This document shows, one piece after another, positions 16,656 to 25,345 of a stretch of DNA of 64,000 nucleotides. The DNA comes from FEN-987 sp964598845 (GTDB lineage: Archaea; Thermoproteota; Bathyarchaeia; 40CM-2-53-6): contig CAZRDM010000011.1 of NCBI GenBank assembly GCA_964598845.1, positions 1-64,000 of the forward strand. Reading direction: 5' to 3'. The position numbers were made by a program, and so were the translations under genes. Position 1 is the stretch's first letter. Each line of letters opens with the position of its first letter. The notes under the pieces are model-generated. The model did not search any database and had not been told where the DNA came from. It saw only the letters and a list, made by a program, of their open reading frames with translations.

Positions 16656-17780
16656 TTGTCGAAAGTCGTCCAACTCCAAGAATTCCATGAAAAGAATGGG
16701 TACATCACGGAATTTGCAGGGTTCAGGCTTCCTCTCTGGTTCAAGGGCATAATCCCTGAGTCTTTGGCGGTGAGAAACGCTGCCGGGATTTTCGATGTCA
16801 GCCACATGGGCCGTGCGATGGTACGCGGTAAAGATTCGCAGAGATTTCTCAATTATGTTTGGACCAACGACGTTGCATCACTGGGTGTCGGGCGGGGTCA
16901 GTACTCACTGATGTGTATTCCGGAGGGTGGAATTGTCGACGATGGTGTAGTCTTTTGTACGGCGGAAAATGAGTATCTTGTAGTCTATAATGCAGGTAAT
17001 CGATCGAGAGATTATGAGTGGATCTTGGCAAACGCTCGGGGAATGAATGTTTCGGTAGAGGATGTCTCAGACAATGTTGCCATGTTTGCTGTTCAAGGAC
17101 CGAGGGCTAGGCAACTCGTCCAAGAAGTGAGTAACACTCAACTCGGTTCAATCCCAAGATTCGGATGCTCTTGGACAGAACTTGCAGGCCTGAAGGCGCT
17201 GGTTACACGAACCGGATACACAGGTGAAGATGGGTTTGAGATTTTCGTTTGGAACTCGCCGATAGCCGAACCTGAGAAGGCACGAAAAGTCTGGAATGAG
17301 TTGTTGGAAGTTGGTAGACGATATGGACTTGAACTCTGCGGACTTGGTGCCCGAGATCTCCTACGCCTAGAGGCAGGGCTCTGCCTCTACGGGAACGACA
17401 TTGACGAGAAGACGAATCCCTTTGAAGCTAGATTAGGATTCGTAGTCAAGCTGCACAAGGACTTCATCGGCAGACAGAAGTTGCAGGAGATCAAGGAAAA
17501 GGGAACACAGAGAGTCCGCGCCGGCCTTGTCACGTTGAGACGCGCCATTCCGAGGCACGGGTTTGCAATAAATAAGCAGGGGAGGCATGTAGGAATTGTG
17601 ACGAGCGGGACACTGTCGCCGTTGCTGAACACTGGAATAGCAATGGGCTATGTTGAAAGAGACAGTTCCCAAGATGGAATCATTCTTGAGGTTCACATAA
17701 GAGATCGTATGGAAGGCGCTAAAGTAGTCAAACTCCCATTCTATGATACGACGAAGTACGGGTACATGAGAAAGGATTAA
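16656..17780 (+). CDS. gcvT: Glycine cleavage system T protein (aminomethyltransferase)
   Basis: Transfers the methylene group from the H-protein arm to tetrahydrofolate, or to tetrahydromethanopterin in many archaea. Motifs are GFRLPLWFKG and FDVSHMGR at the N-terminus, TNDVASLGVGRGQYS, the RTGYTGEDGFEI block, and LGARDLLRLEAGLCLYGND. The C-terminal barrel ends with GTLSPLLNTGIAMGYV. The length of 374 residues is normal. The start is TTG at 16656. The stop overlaps the end of a convergent zinc-ribbon gene by four bases. Confidence 0.93.
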   Translation: MSKVVQLQEFHEKNGYITEFAGFRLPLWFKGIIPESLAVRNAAGIFDVSHMGRAMVRGKDSQRFLNYVWTNDVASLGVGRGQYSLMCIPEGGIVDDGVVFCTAENEYLVVYNAGNRSRDYEWILANARGMNVSVEDVSDNVAMFAVQGPRARQLVQEVSNTQLGSIPRFGCSWTELAGLKALVTRTGYTGEDGFEIFVWNSPIAEPEKARKVWNELLEVGRRYGLELCGLGARDLLRLEAGLCLYGNDIDEKTNPFEARLGFVVKLHKDFIGRQKLQEIKEKGTQRVRAGLVTLRRAIPRHGFAINKQGRHVGIVTSGTLSPLLNTGIAMGYVERDSSQDGIILEVHIRDRMEGAKVVKLPFYDTTKYGYMRKD

Positions 17781-18145
17781 TCGTCATAATCTCCCGATGT
17801 CTTCTGTCTTCGGCCAAACTTGGCTCGAAGGCGCGAAACCATACTCCCCGGAAGAGACTCAGTGTTCTCTAAGGCTTGTTCACGTTGCACAAGCGCAGCG
17901 AGGGGGTTCTGCTCAATCATGGCTGCAGTCGGCTGTAGTATTGTGACAATCGGCTTCCACCGCATCTCTCTCAAGTGTGGTAAGGGATTGCCACATTCTA
18001 GACATTGTTCCAAGTCCTCGGGATTCTTAGTTCCACAGGACGAGCAGTAGATGCCCTTCAGTATGGATCCACAATAGATGCAGTACCTTGCATCCGAAGT
18101 GTTCCGCTTGCCGCATGACCGGCAGGCGGTTAGACCCCCTGACAT
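17777..18145 (-). CDS. Double zinc-ribbon protein
   Basis: The first 55 residues hold four CxxC pairs: CRSCGKR, CIYCGS, CSSCGTK and CLECGNP, forming two zinc ribbons. The remaining 65 residues are polar and probably unstructured, ending with KTSGDYDD. No enzymatic motif is present. It resembles the zinc-ribbon tails seen on several other proteins of this window, and could be an adaptor. Confidence 0.7.
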   Translation of the reverse strand: MSGGLTACRSCGKRNTSDARYCIYCGSILKGIYCSSCGTKNPEDLEQCLECGNPLPHLREMRWKPIVTILQPTAAMIEQNPLAALVQREQALENTESLPGSMVSRLRAKFGRRQKTSGDYDD

Positions 18146-18506
18146 GGTTGCTTCCGCAGATTAAGCGACTATCATGTTTGCTATGAAAGAAGCCTTTCAT
18201 GACCTTTTCTACTCATAATATCCATACTTGCATTCCGTTCGGCTACAGCAATCGACGAAGCGCCATCACAGAAACGCAGGTTTCCATTTTTTCGGTCTTA
18301 TCCTCAACTCGATTGCCGGCATGGTGGAAGTTTAGGAGAGGAAGAAAAAGGTTGGCGTTAGGATTCTCTAAGATGCACTAAGACGAAAAGGCAGCTCAAG
18401 AGTAGTATCTGGCATGAATCAAGATTTGGCGAGAATTGATTCGCTTCATTAGCTTTTTATAACACGCGCAATGGGGTAGTCTGAAAAATCCATCCGGTGC
18501 AATCGA
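18146..18506 (+). promoter_or_regulatory. Intergenic region with the aglB promoter
   Basis: A 361-base gap. A TATA-like stretch ctttttataa at 18453-18462 lies about 45 bases before the TTG start of aglB. A perfect 7-bp hairpin (atgaaag, four bases, ctttcat) is at 18183-18200, just upstream of the minus-strand zinc-ribbon gene. A 60-codon frame at 18199 has no protein-like pattern. No RNA gene was recognised. Confidence 0.5.
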
Positions 18507-21287
18507 TTGTCAGCTACTCGGCGGGCTCTCAGGAAACTTAGAGGTTTCCTGGGAAAGTATGTCAACCGTGAAATGCTCGCCGAACGTGTTCAGGGAACCC
18601 GCAAGGCCATATCGCAGATTTCGCGGGGCAGTGTTCTTGAGACGTTCGCACTCGGTTTGATCGTCGTCATAGCCATCACCGTTCGAATCATGCCTATTCG
18701 TTGGGGATTCTTCCTGAATGAATTCGACCCCTACCTACAGTGGCGGATGGCACAGTATGTAGTTGACCATGGCTTCCTTGCTTGGTTCAAGTGGCATGAC
18801 ACGATGAGCTGGTATCCGTATGGAGCTGACATGCCAACGTGGAATCTTTACGGAGAAGCCTTTGTTGTGGCCGCCATAACGATCCTGCTCCGCAGCCTTG
18901 GCGTTAGTGTCTCAGCCTTCGAAACCGCTGTTATCTTTCCTGTGATCGCTGGAACCCTTACCGTGATAGCCGCCTACTTCCTGGGAAAAGACCTCTGGGG
19001 ACGAGGCGTTGGAATGTTCACCGCCCTGTTTCTGGCATTGAATGCCAGTAGCATTGGGCGAACTCAGCTCGGATTTCTCCGACACGAGCCTCTGGGCATC
19101 CTATTAATGCTGCTCATTTTCATATTCTTTAGACGGGCAATTGCCCCAAGTGCTTCAACACAGAAGACGCTCGTGTACGCGTCTTTGGCGGGTCTCTCAC
19201 TTTATTATCTGGCGGCAACCTGGGCAGCGTTCTATTTTCCGCTTGACCTACTGGTTCTATATTCAGTTGTACTCGCAATCGTAGGCCGCTCCTCGAGGAA
19301 ACTTCTTCTCACCTACTCCATATCCATGGGTATCTTCCTGCTCTTTACCCCGTTCCTAGTGCCCAAGCTAGGGTTTGGTGCATTAAAGGACCTGACTTGG
19401 CTCGTAGTGCCGGTAGGGGAAGTGGTGCTTCTGGCTCGGCAGATATCCTCCTACATCCCGAGTAGAAGGTTCCAGCTGTACACGTTAAGCGCGGTTGTTG
19501 GCGCGACGGCGGTTGTAGTCTTTGTGCTTTCTTACTTCAACATAATTGTGAATCCAGGTGGAAAGTTCCTAGCGGTCATTAATCCGTTCATTCGCGGCGA
19601 TGTTCCAATTATTCAGAGTGTCGCCGAGCATCAACCTGCCACCTGGTCTTCGTTCTTTTATGAATTCGGAGCCATCATCTTTCTGACCCTTTTCGGGTTC
19701 GTCTTCATACTGCAAAGAGGCAGGAACGATGACATCTTCATGCTACTCTGGGGACTGACCTCAGTATATTTCGCAGCCTCCTTTGTCCGCCTGACTCTCA
19801 TTCTGGCTCCAGCTTTCTGCATCCTAGCGGCCATCGGGGCCGTGGAACTCGGGAAACCAGCTGTGGACATCATAAGGGAAGCCGTAATCTATCCGAAACG
19901 GAAGACCCGCGTGATCGCTAGAATTGGCAGAGAGTTCGGGGTCGCAATCTTCCTGATCCTCCTCATCGTGATAGTTCCGTCTTTCTGGCGGGCAGTACAG
20001 GCCTCATACCAGCCTGCAACGATCGTAACCTCTAGCATCCCAACAATTCCACAGGAAGGACAGGAGCTGCGTTTCCAAGACTGGCTTGAGGCACTCTCAT
20101 GGATGAGAGAAAATACACCGCCAGGTTCAGTTGTCTTCGCTTGGTGGGACTACGGCTACTGGATCACGGCGCTAGGAGATCGTAGAAGCTTAGCTGATAA
20201 TGGCACACAGAATGCCACGCAAATTGGGATAATCGCCCAAACTTTCTTGGACAATACAACATTCGCCATTCCGAATCTCAAACGGTACGACGTTTCGTAT
20301 GTTGCCATTTTCATCACACCTTCCAGCGCAGGCGGCGAGACCCAGTTTCAAGGATTCGGTGAGGATGGCAAATGGTATTGGATGGCTCGCATTGGGAACA
20401 ATACGATATGGGGCCCATACAAAATAGTGTTCTACGAGCGAAGGGCCACCCCTGAGTCTGCTGCATCGACCTACTATAGAGTAATCATGAACGCATCCAG
20501 CGTGGCGGTGGCTAACGAAACGATCGCTGATAACAACCAGCTCAATGACAGGAGCATGCTAGGGCTTATGATGGACATTGCCACTCTTCGCACTGGAACA
20601 CCTAGGTCACCTTACTTCACACAGGTATTCTCCTCAACAAACCGCTACGTCTTCCTGTTTCGCGTGAATTATGTCACTGAGACAAAAGCCAAGATGCAGC
20701 CAATAAGAAGCCCAATCACCTACGGAGAGAAAGTGGAACTAGCCGGCAATCTAACCGAAGTAGATGGTCAACCGCTGACGAAAGGACCCGCCCCGACGGT
20801 CGATGTCGAATATTCGATCACCGAAGGTCAATCATGGAACAAAATAGAGACTATACCCGTTTCGACCGAAGGAGTTTTCAACTACACTTGGACTCCGAAC
20901 GGCGGTAGCTACTTGGTCCGAGCCCACTACCTTGGTTTTCAAGATTTCTATGTGGAATCCGCAAGCGATCCGGAACCACTCGAGGTCAAGAAAGCAAACG
21001 CGACCCTAACGTTGACGACTTCAACAGCGACTCCAACCCTTGGACAGAATGTCACATTCTCTTGGCATATCGAACCTTTCGTCAGTGAAGCGAACGTAAC
21101 GCTGCAATACACTCTAGACAACCAAACCTACACGAAAATCAAGAGCTTCATAATGACTTCGACGTCTATGAACTACACTTGGAAGGTCGATGTCTCCGGA
21201 ACCTTCCAAGTTGTTGTTGTCCTGAACGCTACCCGGGACTACAACGAAGCTCAAAGTCTGCCCGTCACAATTGCGACTAAGACATGA
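18507..21287 (+). CDS. aglB: Oligosaccharyltransferase STT3/AglB
   Basis: Transfers the lipid-linked glycan to asparagine at the outer membrane face. The N-terminal half has about 12 membrane helices. The first loop has the metal-site motif EFDPYLQ at about residue 72, and the sequon-binding motif WWDYGYW is at about residue 548. After about residue 715 there are two beta-rich Ig-like repeats (VEYSITEGQSWNKI with YTWTPNGGSYLVRAHY, and VTLQYTLDNQTYTKI with YTWKVDVSGTFQVVV), which would lengthen the outer domain. The 926-residue product contains many NxS/T sequons of its own. The start is TTG with a TATA-like box 45 bases upstream. Confidence 0.95.
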   Translation: MSATRRALRKLRGFLGKYVNREMLAERVQGTRKAISQISRGSVLETFALGLIVVIAITVRIMPIRWGFFLNEFDPYLQWRMAQYVVDHGFLAWFKWHDTMSWYPYGADMPTWNLYGEAFVVAAITILLRSLGVSVSAFETAVIFPVIAGTLTVIAAYFLGKDLWGRGVGMFTALFLALNASSIGRTQLGFLRHEPLGILLMLLIFIFFRRAIAPSASTQKTLVYASLAGLSLYYLAATWAAFYFPLDLLVLYSVVLAIVGRSSRKLLLTYSISMGIFLLFTPFLVPKLGFGALKDLTWLVVPVGEVVLLARQISSYIPSRRFQLYTLSAVVGATAVVVFVLSYFNIIVNPGGKFLAVINPFIRGDVPIIQSVAEHQPATWSSFFYEFGAIIFLTLFGFVFILQRGRNDDIFMLLWGLTSVYFAASFVRLTLILAPAFCILAAIGAVELGKPAVDIIREAVIYPKRKTRVIARIGREFGVAIFLILLIVIVPSFWRAVQASYQPATIVTSSIPTIPQEGQELRFQDWLEALSWMRENTPPGSVVFAWWDYGYWITALGDRRSLADNGTQNATQIGIIAQTFLDNTTFAIPNLKRYDVSYVAIFITPSSAGGETQFQGFGEDGKWYWMARIGNNTIWGPYKIVFYERRATPESAASTYYRVIMNASSVAVANETIADNNQLNDRSMLGLMMDIATLRTGTPRSPYFTQVFSSTNRYVFLFRVNYVTETKAKMQPIRSPITYGEKVELAGNLTEVDGQPLTKGPAPTVDVEYSITEGQSWNKIETIPVSTEGVFNYTWTPNGGSYLVRAHYLGFQDFYVESASDPEPLEVKKANATLTLTTSTATPTLGQNVTFSWHIEPFVSEANVTLQYTLDNQTYTKIKSFIMTSTSMNYTWKVDVSGTFQVVVVLNATRDYNEAQSLPVTIATKT

Positions 21288-21309
21288 ATTGAACCGGAGC
21301 GACAAGTTC

Positions 21310-21468
21310 TCAGGAATTCACTTTCACAGGTTGTCTTAGCTTCGCGTACTTGTCATGCGGAGAGAATTTAGGTGGATGGGGAGTCACAGTTTCGCCGCCG
21401 CACTTCGGACATGTCTGTTTCAATGTGTAAACCTTACATGTAGGGCACTTTCTCAGCAGCCACTTCAA
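21310..21468 (-). CDS. nop10: H/ACA ribonucleoprotein protein Nop10
   Basis: A 52-residue protein that stabilises Cbf5 in H/ACA RNPs for rRNA pseudouridylation. The reverse strand reads KWLLRKCPTCKVYTLKQ, then CPKCGGETVTPHPPKFSP and HDKYAKLR, the standard Nop10 layout with two CxxC knuckles. The TTG start at 21468 overlaps the aIF2-alpha stop (TTGA). The aIF2-alpha-Nop10 pair is a common archaeal arrangement. Confidence 0.92.
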   Translation of the reverse strand: MKWLLRKCPTCKVYTLKQTCPKCGGETVTPHPPKFSPHDKYAKLRQPVKVNS

Positions 21469-22247
21469 CTGAGTCTACGTCCTTCACCGCCAAGACCCTT
21501 GATGGCGGTCAACGCTTCTTCGATGGCCAGGTTTAATGTTGCCTGGGCGTCTGTGATTTCTTTGCTTCTAACCTCGATCCTGTAGCGTGGGGCGCCAATC
21601 GTGTACACCTTTATGCTTGTTCCACGGGTCTTCTTGACTTTCTTCACCCCACGCAAAGCCTGACGAATTGCCTCCACGCCCGCAGACCTGGTGCACGTAA
21701 GCTCCACGCTACCGGTTACTTTTGCCTTCTCCAATCTTATCTTCGTGCGCGCGACTTCTGTCAGAGCCTTAGCCCAATCTTCGCTCAAACCAAGCTTAGT
21801 GAATGTTACCTCCCCCTCGTCTATTACTTCCTCGAAAGCATCAAAGGGATTGTCAAATTTCTCGTAGATCAGAGTCCTCACCTTCGATGCTTCGTCGTCA
21901 CTTAGTTTGAGCCGTTCAGCGGCTCCCTTGATTATCGAGTCAGCTTTCCTCACCTTCTTCCACTCAAGCATCTTCTCTGATTTCTCGCGTCCCGTAACCC
22001 TGCGGAGCGAGAGATCGACCTGTCCCCTCTGAGGGCTTACTCGCAATACCTTCAGAACAAGTTTCTGACCTTCTCTCACGTGAACTCTGATGTTCCTGAC
22101 GTACGTGCTCGCGATCTCCGAAATGTGAATGAGGCCCTCAACTCCTTCATATTCATCGAGTTTTACGTACGCCCCATAATCGACGACGCGCTTGACAGTT
22201 GCCACTACAAGGTCGCCGACCTCTGGGTACTGTGAAGGAGCTGACAT
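21465..22247 (-). CDS. Translation initiation factor aIF2, alpha subunit
   Basis: Part of the heterotrimer that brings initiator tRNA to the ribosome. The N-terminal S1 domain reads VGDLVVATVKRVVDYGAYVKLDEYEGVEGLIHISE, followed by the helical middle domain and a C-terminal alpha-beta domain with YRIEVRSKE. The length of 260 residues is typical. It lies between S27e (12 bases upstream) and Nop10 (overlapping). Confidence 0.95.
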   Translation of the reverse strand: MSAPSQYPEVGDLVVATVKRVVDYGAYVKLDEYEGVEGLIHISEIASTYVRNIRVHVREGQKLVLKVLRVSPQRGQVDLSLRRVTGREKSEKMLEWKKVRKADSIIKGAAERLKLSDDEASKVRTLIYEKFDNPFDAFEEVIDEGEVTFTKLGLSEDWAKALTEVARTKIRLEKAKVTGSVELTCTRSAGVEAIRQALRGVKKVKKTRGTSIKVYTIGAPRYRIEVRSKEITDAQATLNLAIEEALTAIKGLGGEGRRLS

Positions 22248-22259
22248 GTTGTGCTAGCC

Positions 22260-22454
22260 CTATCCAAGCTCTTGAACTACTTCAGCTTTGAGTTTCGGTC
22301 GCCCACCAGCAGGTTGAGCCAAGACTTCATCGCATACGGAACAGTGCGGTGCGAGGGAGGGTCTGTCGAAAATTACCTGCTCATTGCCACACTTAGGGCA
22401 TTTGACTCGAATGAAACTGCTTCGAGGCTTCGGAATCAGTTCATCTTTGACCAT
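22260..22454 (-). CDS. Ribosomal protein S27e
   Basis: A 64-residue small-subunit protein with a C4 zinc ribbon: KCPKCGNEQVIF, then HCSVCDEVLAQPAGG. The C-terminal AEVVQELG is usual in archaea. It is normally preceded by L44e in the same operon; here L44e sits 1.9 kb away on the same strand, with three opposite-strand genes between. Confidence 0.93.
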   Translation of the reverse strand: MVKDELIPKPRSSFIRVKCPKCGNEQVIFDRPSLAPHCSVCDEVLAQPAGGRPKLKAEVVQELG

Positions 22455-22550
22455 TCTCGACCACCCGGACTTTTCTTAGTGGAAAGCGAATTGCATCAGG
22501 AACTAACCACATAAGTGTTATGGCTACGCTTTTCCTAACAACCCCTCCCA

Positions 22551-23291
22551 GTGCAAACGTTGTCGGAGAAGCAGGTGGTTTTCCGGATCGACGTGGATAC
22601 GCCGACAGGATCATTAGTATTGAATCGGCTGCACCTAAGGAAGGGCTACCTGAAGTATCTTGGAACAGTAATTCAATTGATGAAGGAATTCGGAATCAAA
22701 GCCTCCTTCATGTTCATTCCTGCACGTACCACCCCTACGCCGGAGATTCTTACAGAGTTACTTGACACCGAGTCTGAAGTTGCCTTGCATGCCGATGAGG
22801 TCCTCCCGGAAAGGCTTGCTGAACAGAAGGCTGAGATGGAACGAACAGTTGGCAGATCCATCGTAGGAATCTCATATCACGGTCGTGACTTGGTGGACCT
22901 GATAGCGCATGCGATAACACGGAAGCACCGGTACCTTGCCTACCACAATCCCTATTCCTCGATGCTTGCTGGTTTTCGTTATGACGCGACCGGAGTCTAC
23001 CAAATAGAGAAACCTGAATTCCTGCATTTATCGAATAGGAGAATTTTGCTCTTTCCAAGCTACAGGGATATCACGTACGGAGAGCCTATCGCCAGACTCG
23101 AGGAAATAATGCTCCAGAAAGAACTGAACATCTACATGATTCACCCAAACTACATAGACAAATACGGCTTCAGAAGGAAACGACGTGACGAAGTTCGTTC
23201 GGTCTTTGAATATGTAACCAGAAAGGAGGCGCAGGTCCGAACTTATGCTGAGCTCTGCGAGGAATACGAGCGGATGGCAGGATCCCGATAG
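22551..23291 (+). CDS. Polysaccharide deacetylase-like (NodB fold) protein
   Basis: FRIDVDTPTG near residue 11 matches the first NodB motif (aspartate pair), followed by GIKASFMFIPAR and a VALHADE segment where the second motif is expected. A later stretch reads ISYHGRD. A C-terminal segment, LNIYMIHPNYID, fits the last strand. Deacetylation of a surface sugar is possible, but the metal ligands are not all certain. The GTG start at 22551 lies in a divergent promoter region shared with S27e. It is the first gene of a three-gene cassette. Confidence 0.65.
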   Translation: MQTLSEKQVVFRIDVDTPTGSLVLNRLHLRKGYLKYLGTVIQLMKEFGIKASFMFIPARTTPTPEILTELLDTESEVALHADEVLPERLAEQKAEMERTVGRSIVGISYHGRDLVDLIAHAITRKHRYLAYHNPYSSMLAGFRYDATGVYQIEKPEFLHLSNRRILLFPSYRDITYGEPIARLEEIMLQKELNIYMIHPNYIDKYGFRRKRRDEVRSVFEYVTRKEAQVRTYAELCEEYERMAGSR

Positions 23292-23925
23292 CTACGAGAC
23301 GTTGTCTTGGAAGCTTGGCACTACACGCGGAGAGCATGTTAGAGAAAGACGTTTGAGAGCTGTTCTACGCCTCCTAGACACGAATGACTCGGTATTGGAT
23401 GTAGGAGCCGGACCCGCGACATTGAGCAAGGATTTTCCATGCAGAGTAGTGGCATGCGACCTGAGTGTCCCTATGCTGAAGAGGGCTAAAGAACGAGTCG
23501 AGGATGCTGTACGATCCGATGCCCAACGTCTCCCAATTCGGGATAATTCATTTGACGTGAGTTTTGAGTCGAGTTGCCTTTACCTAGTGGATAACAAGTT
23601 GACTATGATCGAGGAGATGGGGCGGGTAGCCAAGAAGCGCGTAATAATATTCGAGTCGAACAGGCTTAGCCTAAGGCGCCTCTACGAAAAGCATCTAAGG
23701 AAAGTAGTCACAAGTCCTGAGCATCCTTCGCCTGATGAAGTTGGGAAGTACGTTTCCGCGGCTGGTTTCTCACCAAAGATGAGTATGGTTGGTTTCTCAC
23801 CCATCATGGGAGGAAGCCTCGCGTTAAGAGTGTGGAGACCGATAGAATGGTTCGCGGAAAGGTGTCCGGGCATTCGGAGGTTTGCTGGAGGCATATTGGT
23901 CCATGTCGACCTTGAGAAGCCTTAG
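23245..23925 (+). CDS. Class I SAM-dependent methyltransferase
   Basis: Motif I is VLDVGAGPATLS, followed by ACDLSVPMLKRAKER (motif II) and SDAQRLPIRDNSFDVSFESSCLYLV (post-motif region), the UbiE/Methyltransf_11 type. The C-terminal half is hydrophobic and basic. The substrate is unknown; neighbouring genes suggest a surface carbohydrate or lipid. It overlaps the NodB-like gene by 47 bases if the first start is used; a start nearer YETLSWKLG is also possible. Confidence 0.75.
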   Translation: MLSSARNTSGWQDPDSYETLSWKLGTTRGEHVRERRLRAVLRLLDTNDSVLDVGAGPATLSKDFPCRVVACDLSVPMLKRAKERVEDAVRSDAQRLPIRDNSFDVSFESSCLYLVDNKLTMIEEMGRVAKKRVIIFESNRLSLRRLYEKHLRKVVTSPEHPSPDEVGKYVSAAGFSPKMSMVGFSPIMGGSLALRVWRPIEWFAERCPGIRRFAGGILVHVDLEKP

Positions 23926-24370
23926 AGTTGTATGGGAGAGCTTCGTGCGAATGCTCGCACGCCACGCTCCCTCAAACAGATTACGTGTTATACTATACAG
24001 GCGACTGGGAGTTGTTGTCGGCGAGAACACTCTGATTGGTGGTGACACATGGATAGATTGCGTGTACGTGAAAGGCAAGGTCAAGATCGGAAGTAATGTT
24101 CTCTTGAGCGGCCACTCAATCCTGATCGCTCATGACCCTAGGAGGACGGGAGATATCACGATCGAAGACGGAGCTTGGATCGGGGTTGGCTCTACAGTTA
24201 TCTTTCCGGTTAGAATCGGAAGGAACGCGATAGTTGGCGCGGGTTCCGTTGTGACTAAGGACGTCCCGGCCAACGCAATTGCGGTAGGCGTCCCAGCCAA
24301 GGTGATAAAATATCGAACTGGCGAGCAGAGACTTGAAGATATCGCGGCAGACGTGCGCGGTCTCGCCTAG
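23903..24370 (+). CDS. Hexapeptide-repeat (left-handed beta helix) acyltransferase
   Basis: Imperfect hexapeptide repeats run from about residue 45 (VVGENTLIGGDTWID, VKIGSNVLLSGHSILIAHD, ITIEDGAWIGVGSTVIFPVRIGRNAIVGAGSVVTKDV), ending with the usual AIAVGVPAKVIKY. It is probably a sugar O- or N-acetyltransferase. The ATG at 23903 has ggagg eleven bases upstream. The last four bases overlap the end of L44e. With its two upstream neighbours it forms a likely surface-glycan modification cassette. Confidence 0.82.
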   Translation: MSTLRSLRVVWESFVRMLARHAPSNRLRVILYRRLGVVVGENTLIGGDTWIDCVYVKGKVKIGSNVLLSGHSILIAHDPRRTGDITIEDGAWIGVGSTVIFPVRIGRNAIVGAGSVVTKDVPANAIAVGVPAKVIKYRTGEQRLEDIAADVRGLA

Positions 24371-24642
24371 GTGATCTCAAGTTTTCGAAGTCTGATTCCG
24401 AAACGGTAGACCACAGTATCGCAAGTTCTGCAAGTGAATCTGAGCAGTTGCTTCTTCGTTGTCTTGGCTGTTCGTTTGAGCTTCGGAAACTTCTGCCCCC
24501 CGTAACCGTGTTCATCGCGCTCGTGGCGTCTGTTTCCGATAGCCATCGCGCGATCCTTGCCTTTCTTGTAGAGCGTAACTAGGTGTTCTGTGTGCGATTT
24601 GCACTTGGGGCAGTAGGTGTGTACTTCTTTGGGAACCTTCAT
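24367..24642 (-). CDS. Ribosomal protein L44e
   Basis: A 91-residue large-subunit protein. It starts MKVPKEVHTYCPKCKSHTEH and has the second zinc pair in FTCRTCDTVVYR, with a basic middle part and the usual GGQKFPKLKR segment. It is convergent with the acyltransferase gene, overlapping by four bases. Confidence 0.95.
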   Translation of the reverse strand: MKVPKEVHTYCPKCKSHTEHLVTLYKKGKDRAMAIGNRRHERDEHGYGGQKFPKLKRTAKTTKKQLLRFTCRTCDTVVYRFGIRLRKLEIT

Positions 24643-24790
24643 CGCCGTCCGCCTGAGTCCGCTACGTAGCGGCCCGCGCTCTATTTATTGTTTAGTGCTT
24701 GATTTGCACTTCTTCTGCAACCTGAATGCAGTTTGGGTTCCGTAGACTCGTTTCTAATCGATCTGGTTTGATCCCCAGGTTAGAGCAAGG

Positions 24791-25345
24791 TCACATCTGG
24801 GCTAGTTCTCTGACTTCAATCTGCTTCGCAACGCCTCGCTTGATGAGTGCTTGAGCATTCTGCTTGGGCAGCGAGGCTACATCCTCCTTCTTGTAAGGAC
24901 CATAGATCTTCAAGTCCACACCGACAATCTCAGGTACGTCGGAAAGGAATCTCACAACAGTCAGTTCGTCCTGTTCCTGGGGCTGCTCATCACGCTCTAT
25001 TTTGTCTCGCTGTTCACTGTTGAATAGAGATAGAGACTCGTTGATTCTGTTGACGAATGCTTTCTCTTCTCGCGTAAGGTTGTTCGCTTCGATTGGGGGG
25101 CCCTCCCTTGAAGCAGTCATTATCTTTCGCAACCTTTCCTCTCTCAATTCGGATAGGAGACGTGCTGCCAACTCTTTCTCCCTGATGACCAGCCGACCTT
25201 GGAGAGTGCGCGGATCACTTGCGGCCGCGTCTTCTTCCAAGCTTGATAGATAGCCCGCTATGCGTTGATAGAAATCATCAGGGAGAGACTGGGACTTTTG
25301 GGAGGCCTTCTCCGCCTTCCAAGCTCTATAGAGTTCCTTGTACAT
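24791..25345 (-). CDS. GINS complex subunit (Gins51/Gins15 type)
   Basis: Component of the CMG helicase. The helical A-domain is N-terminal (MYKELYRAWKAEKASQ, YQRIAGYLSSLEED) and a small B-domain follows at the C-terminus (VVRFLSDVPEIVGVDLKIYGPYKKEDVASLP), the A-then-B order of the Gins51 group. A charged linker separates them. It is co-directional with and touches the primase small-subunit gene, a common archaeal pairing. Confidence 0.85.
   Translation of the reverse strand: MYKELYRAWKAEKASQKSQSLPDDFYQRIAGYLSSLEEDAAASDPRTLQGRLVIREKELAARLLSELREERLRKIMTASREGPPIEANNLTREEKAFVNRINESLSLFNSEQRDKIERDEQPQEQDELTVVRFLSDVPEIVGVDLKIYGPYKKEDVASLPKQNAQALIKRGVAKQIEVRELAQM

Noticed and set aside
18183..18200. 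Perfect hairpin atgaaag-aagc-ctttcat sharing seven bases with the IS110 inverted repeat
   Set aside because: No second copy, transposase or guide-like sequence is nearby; the match is short enough to be chance. Possibly a minor operator.
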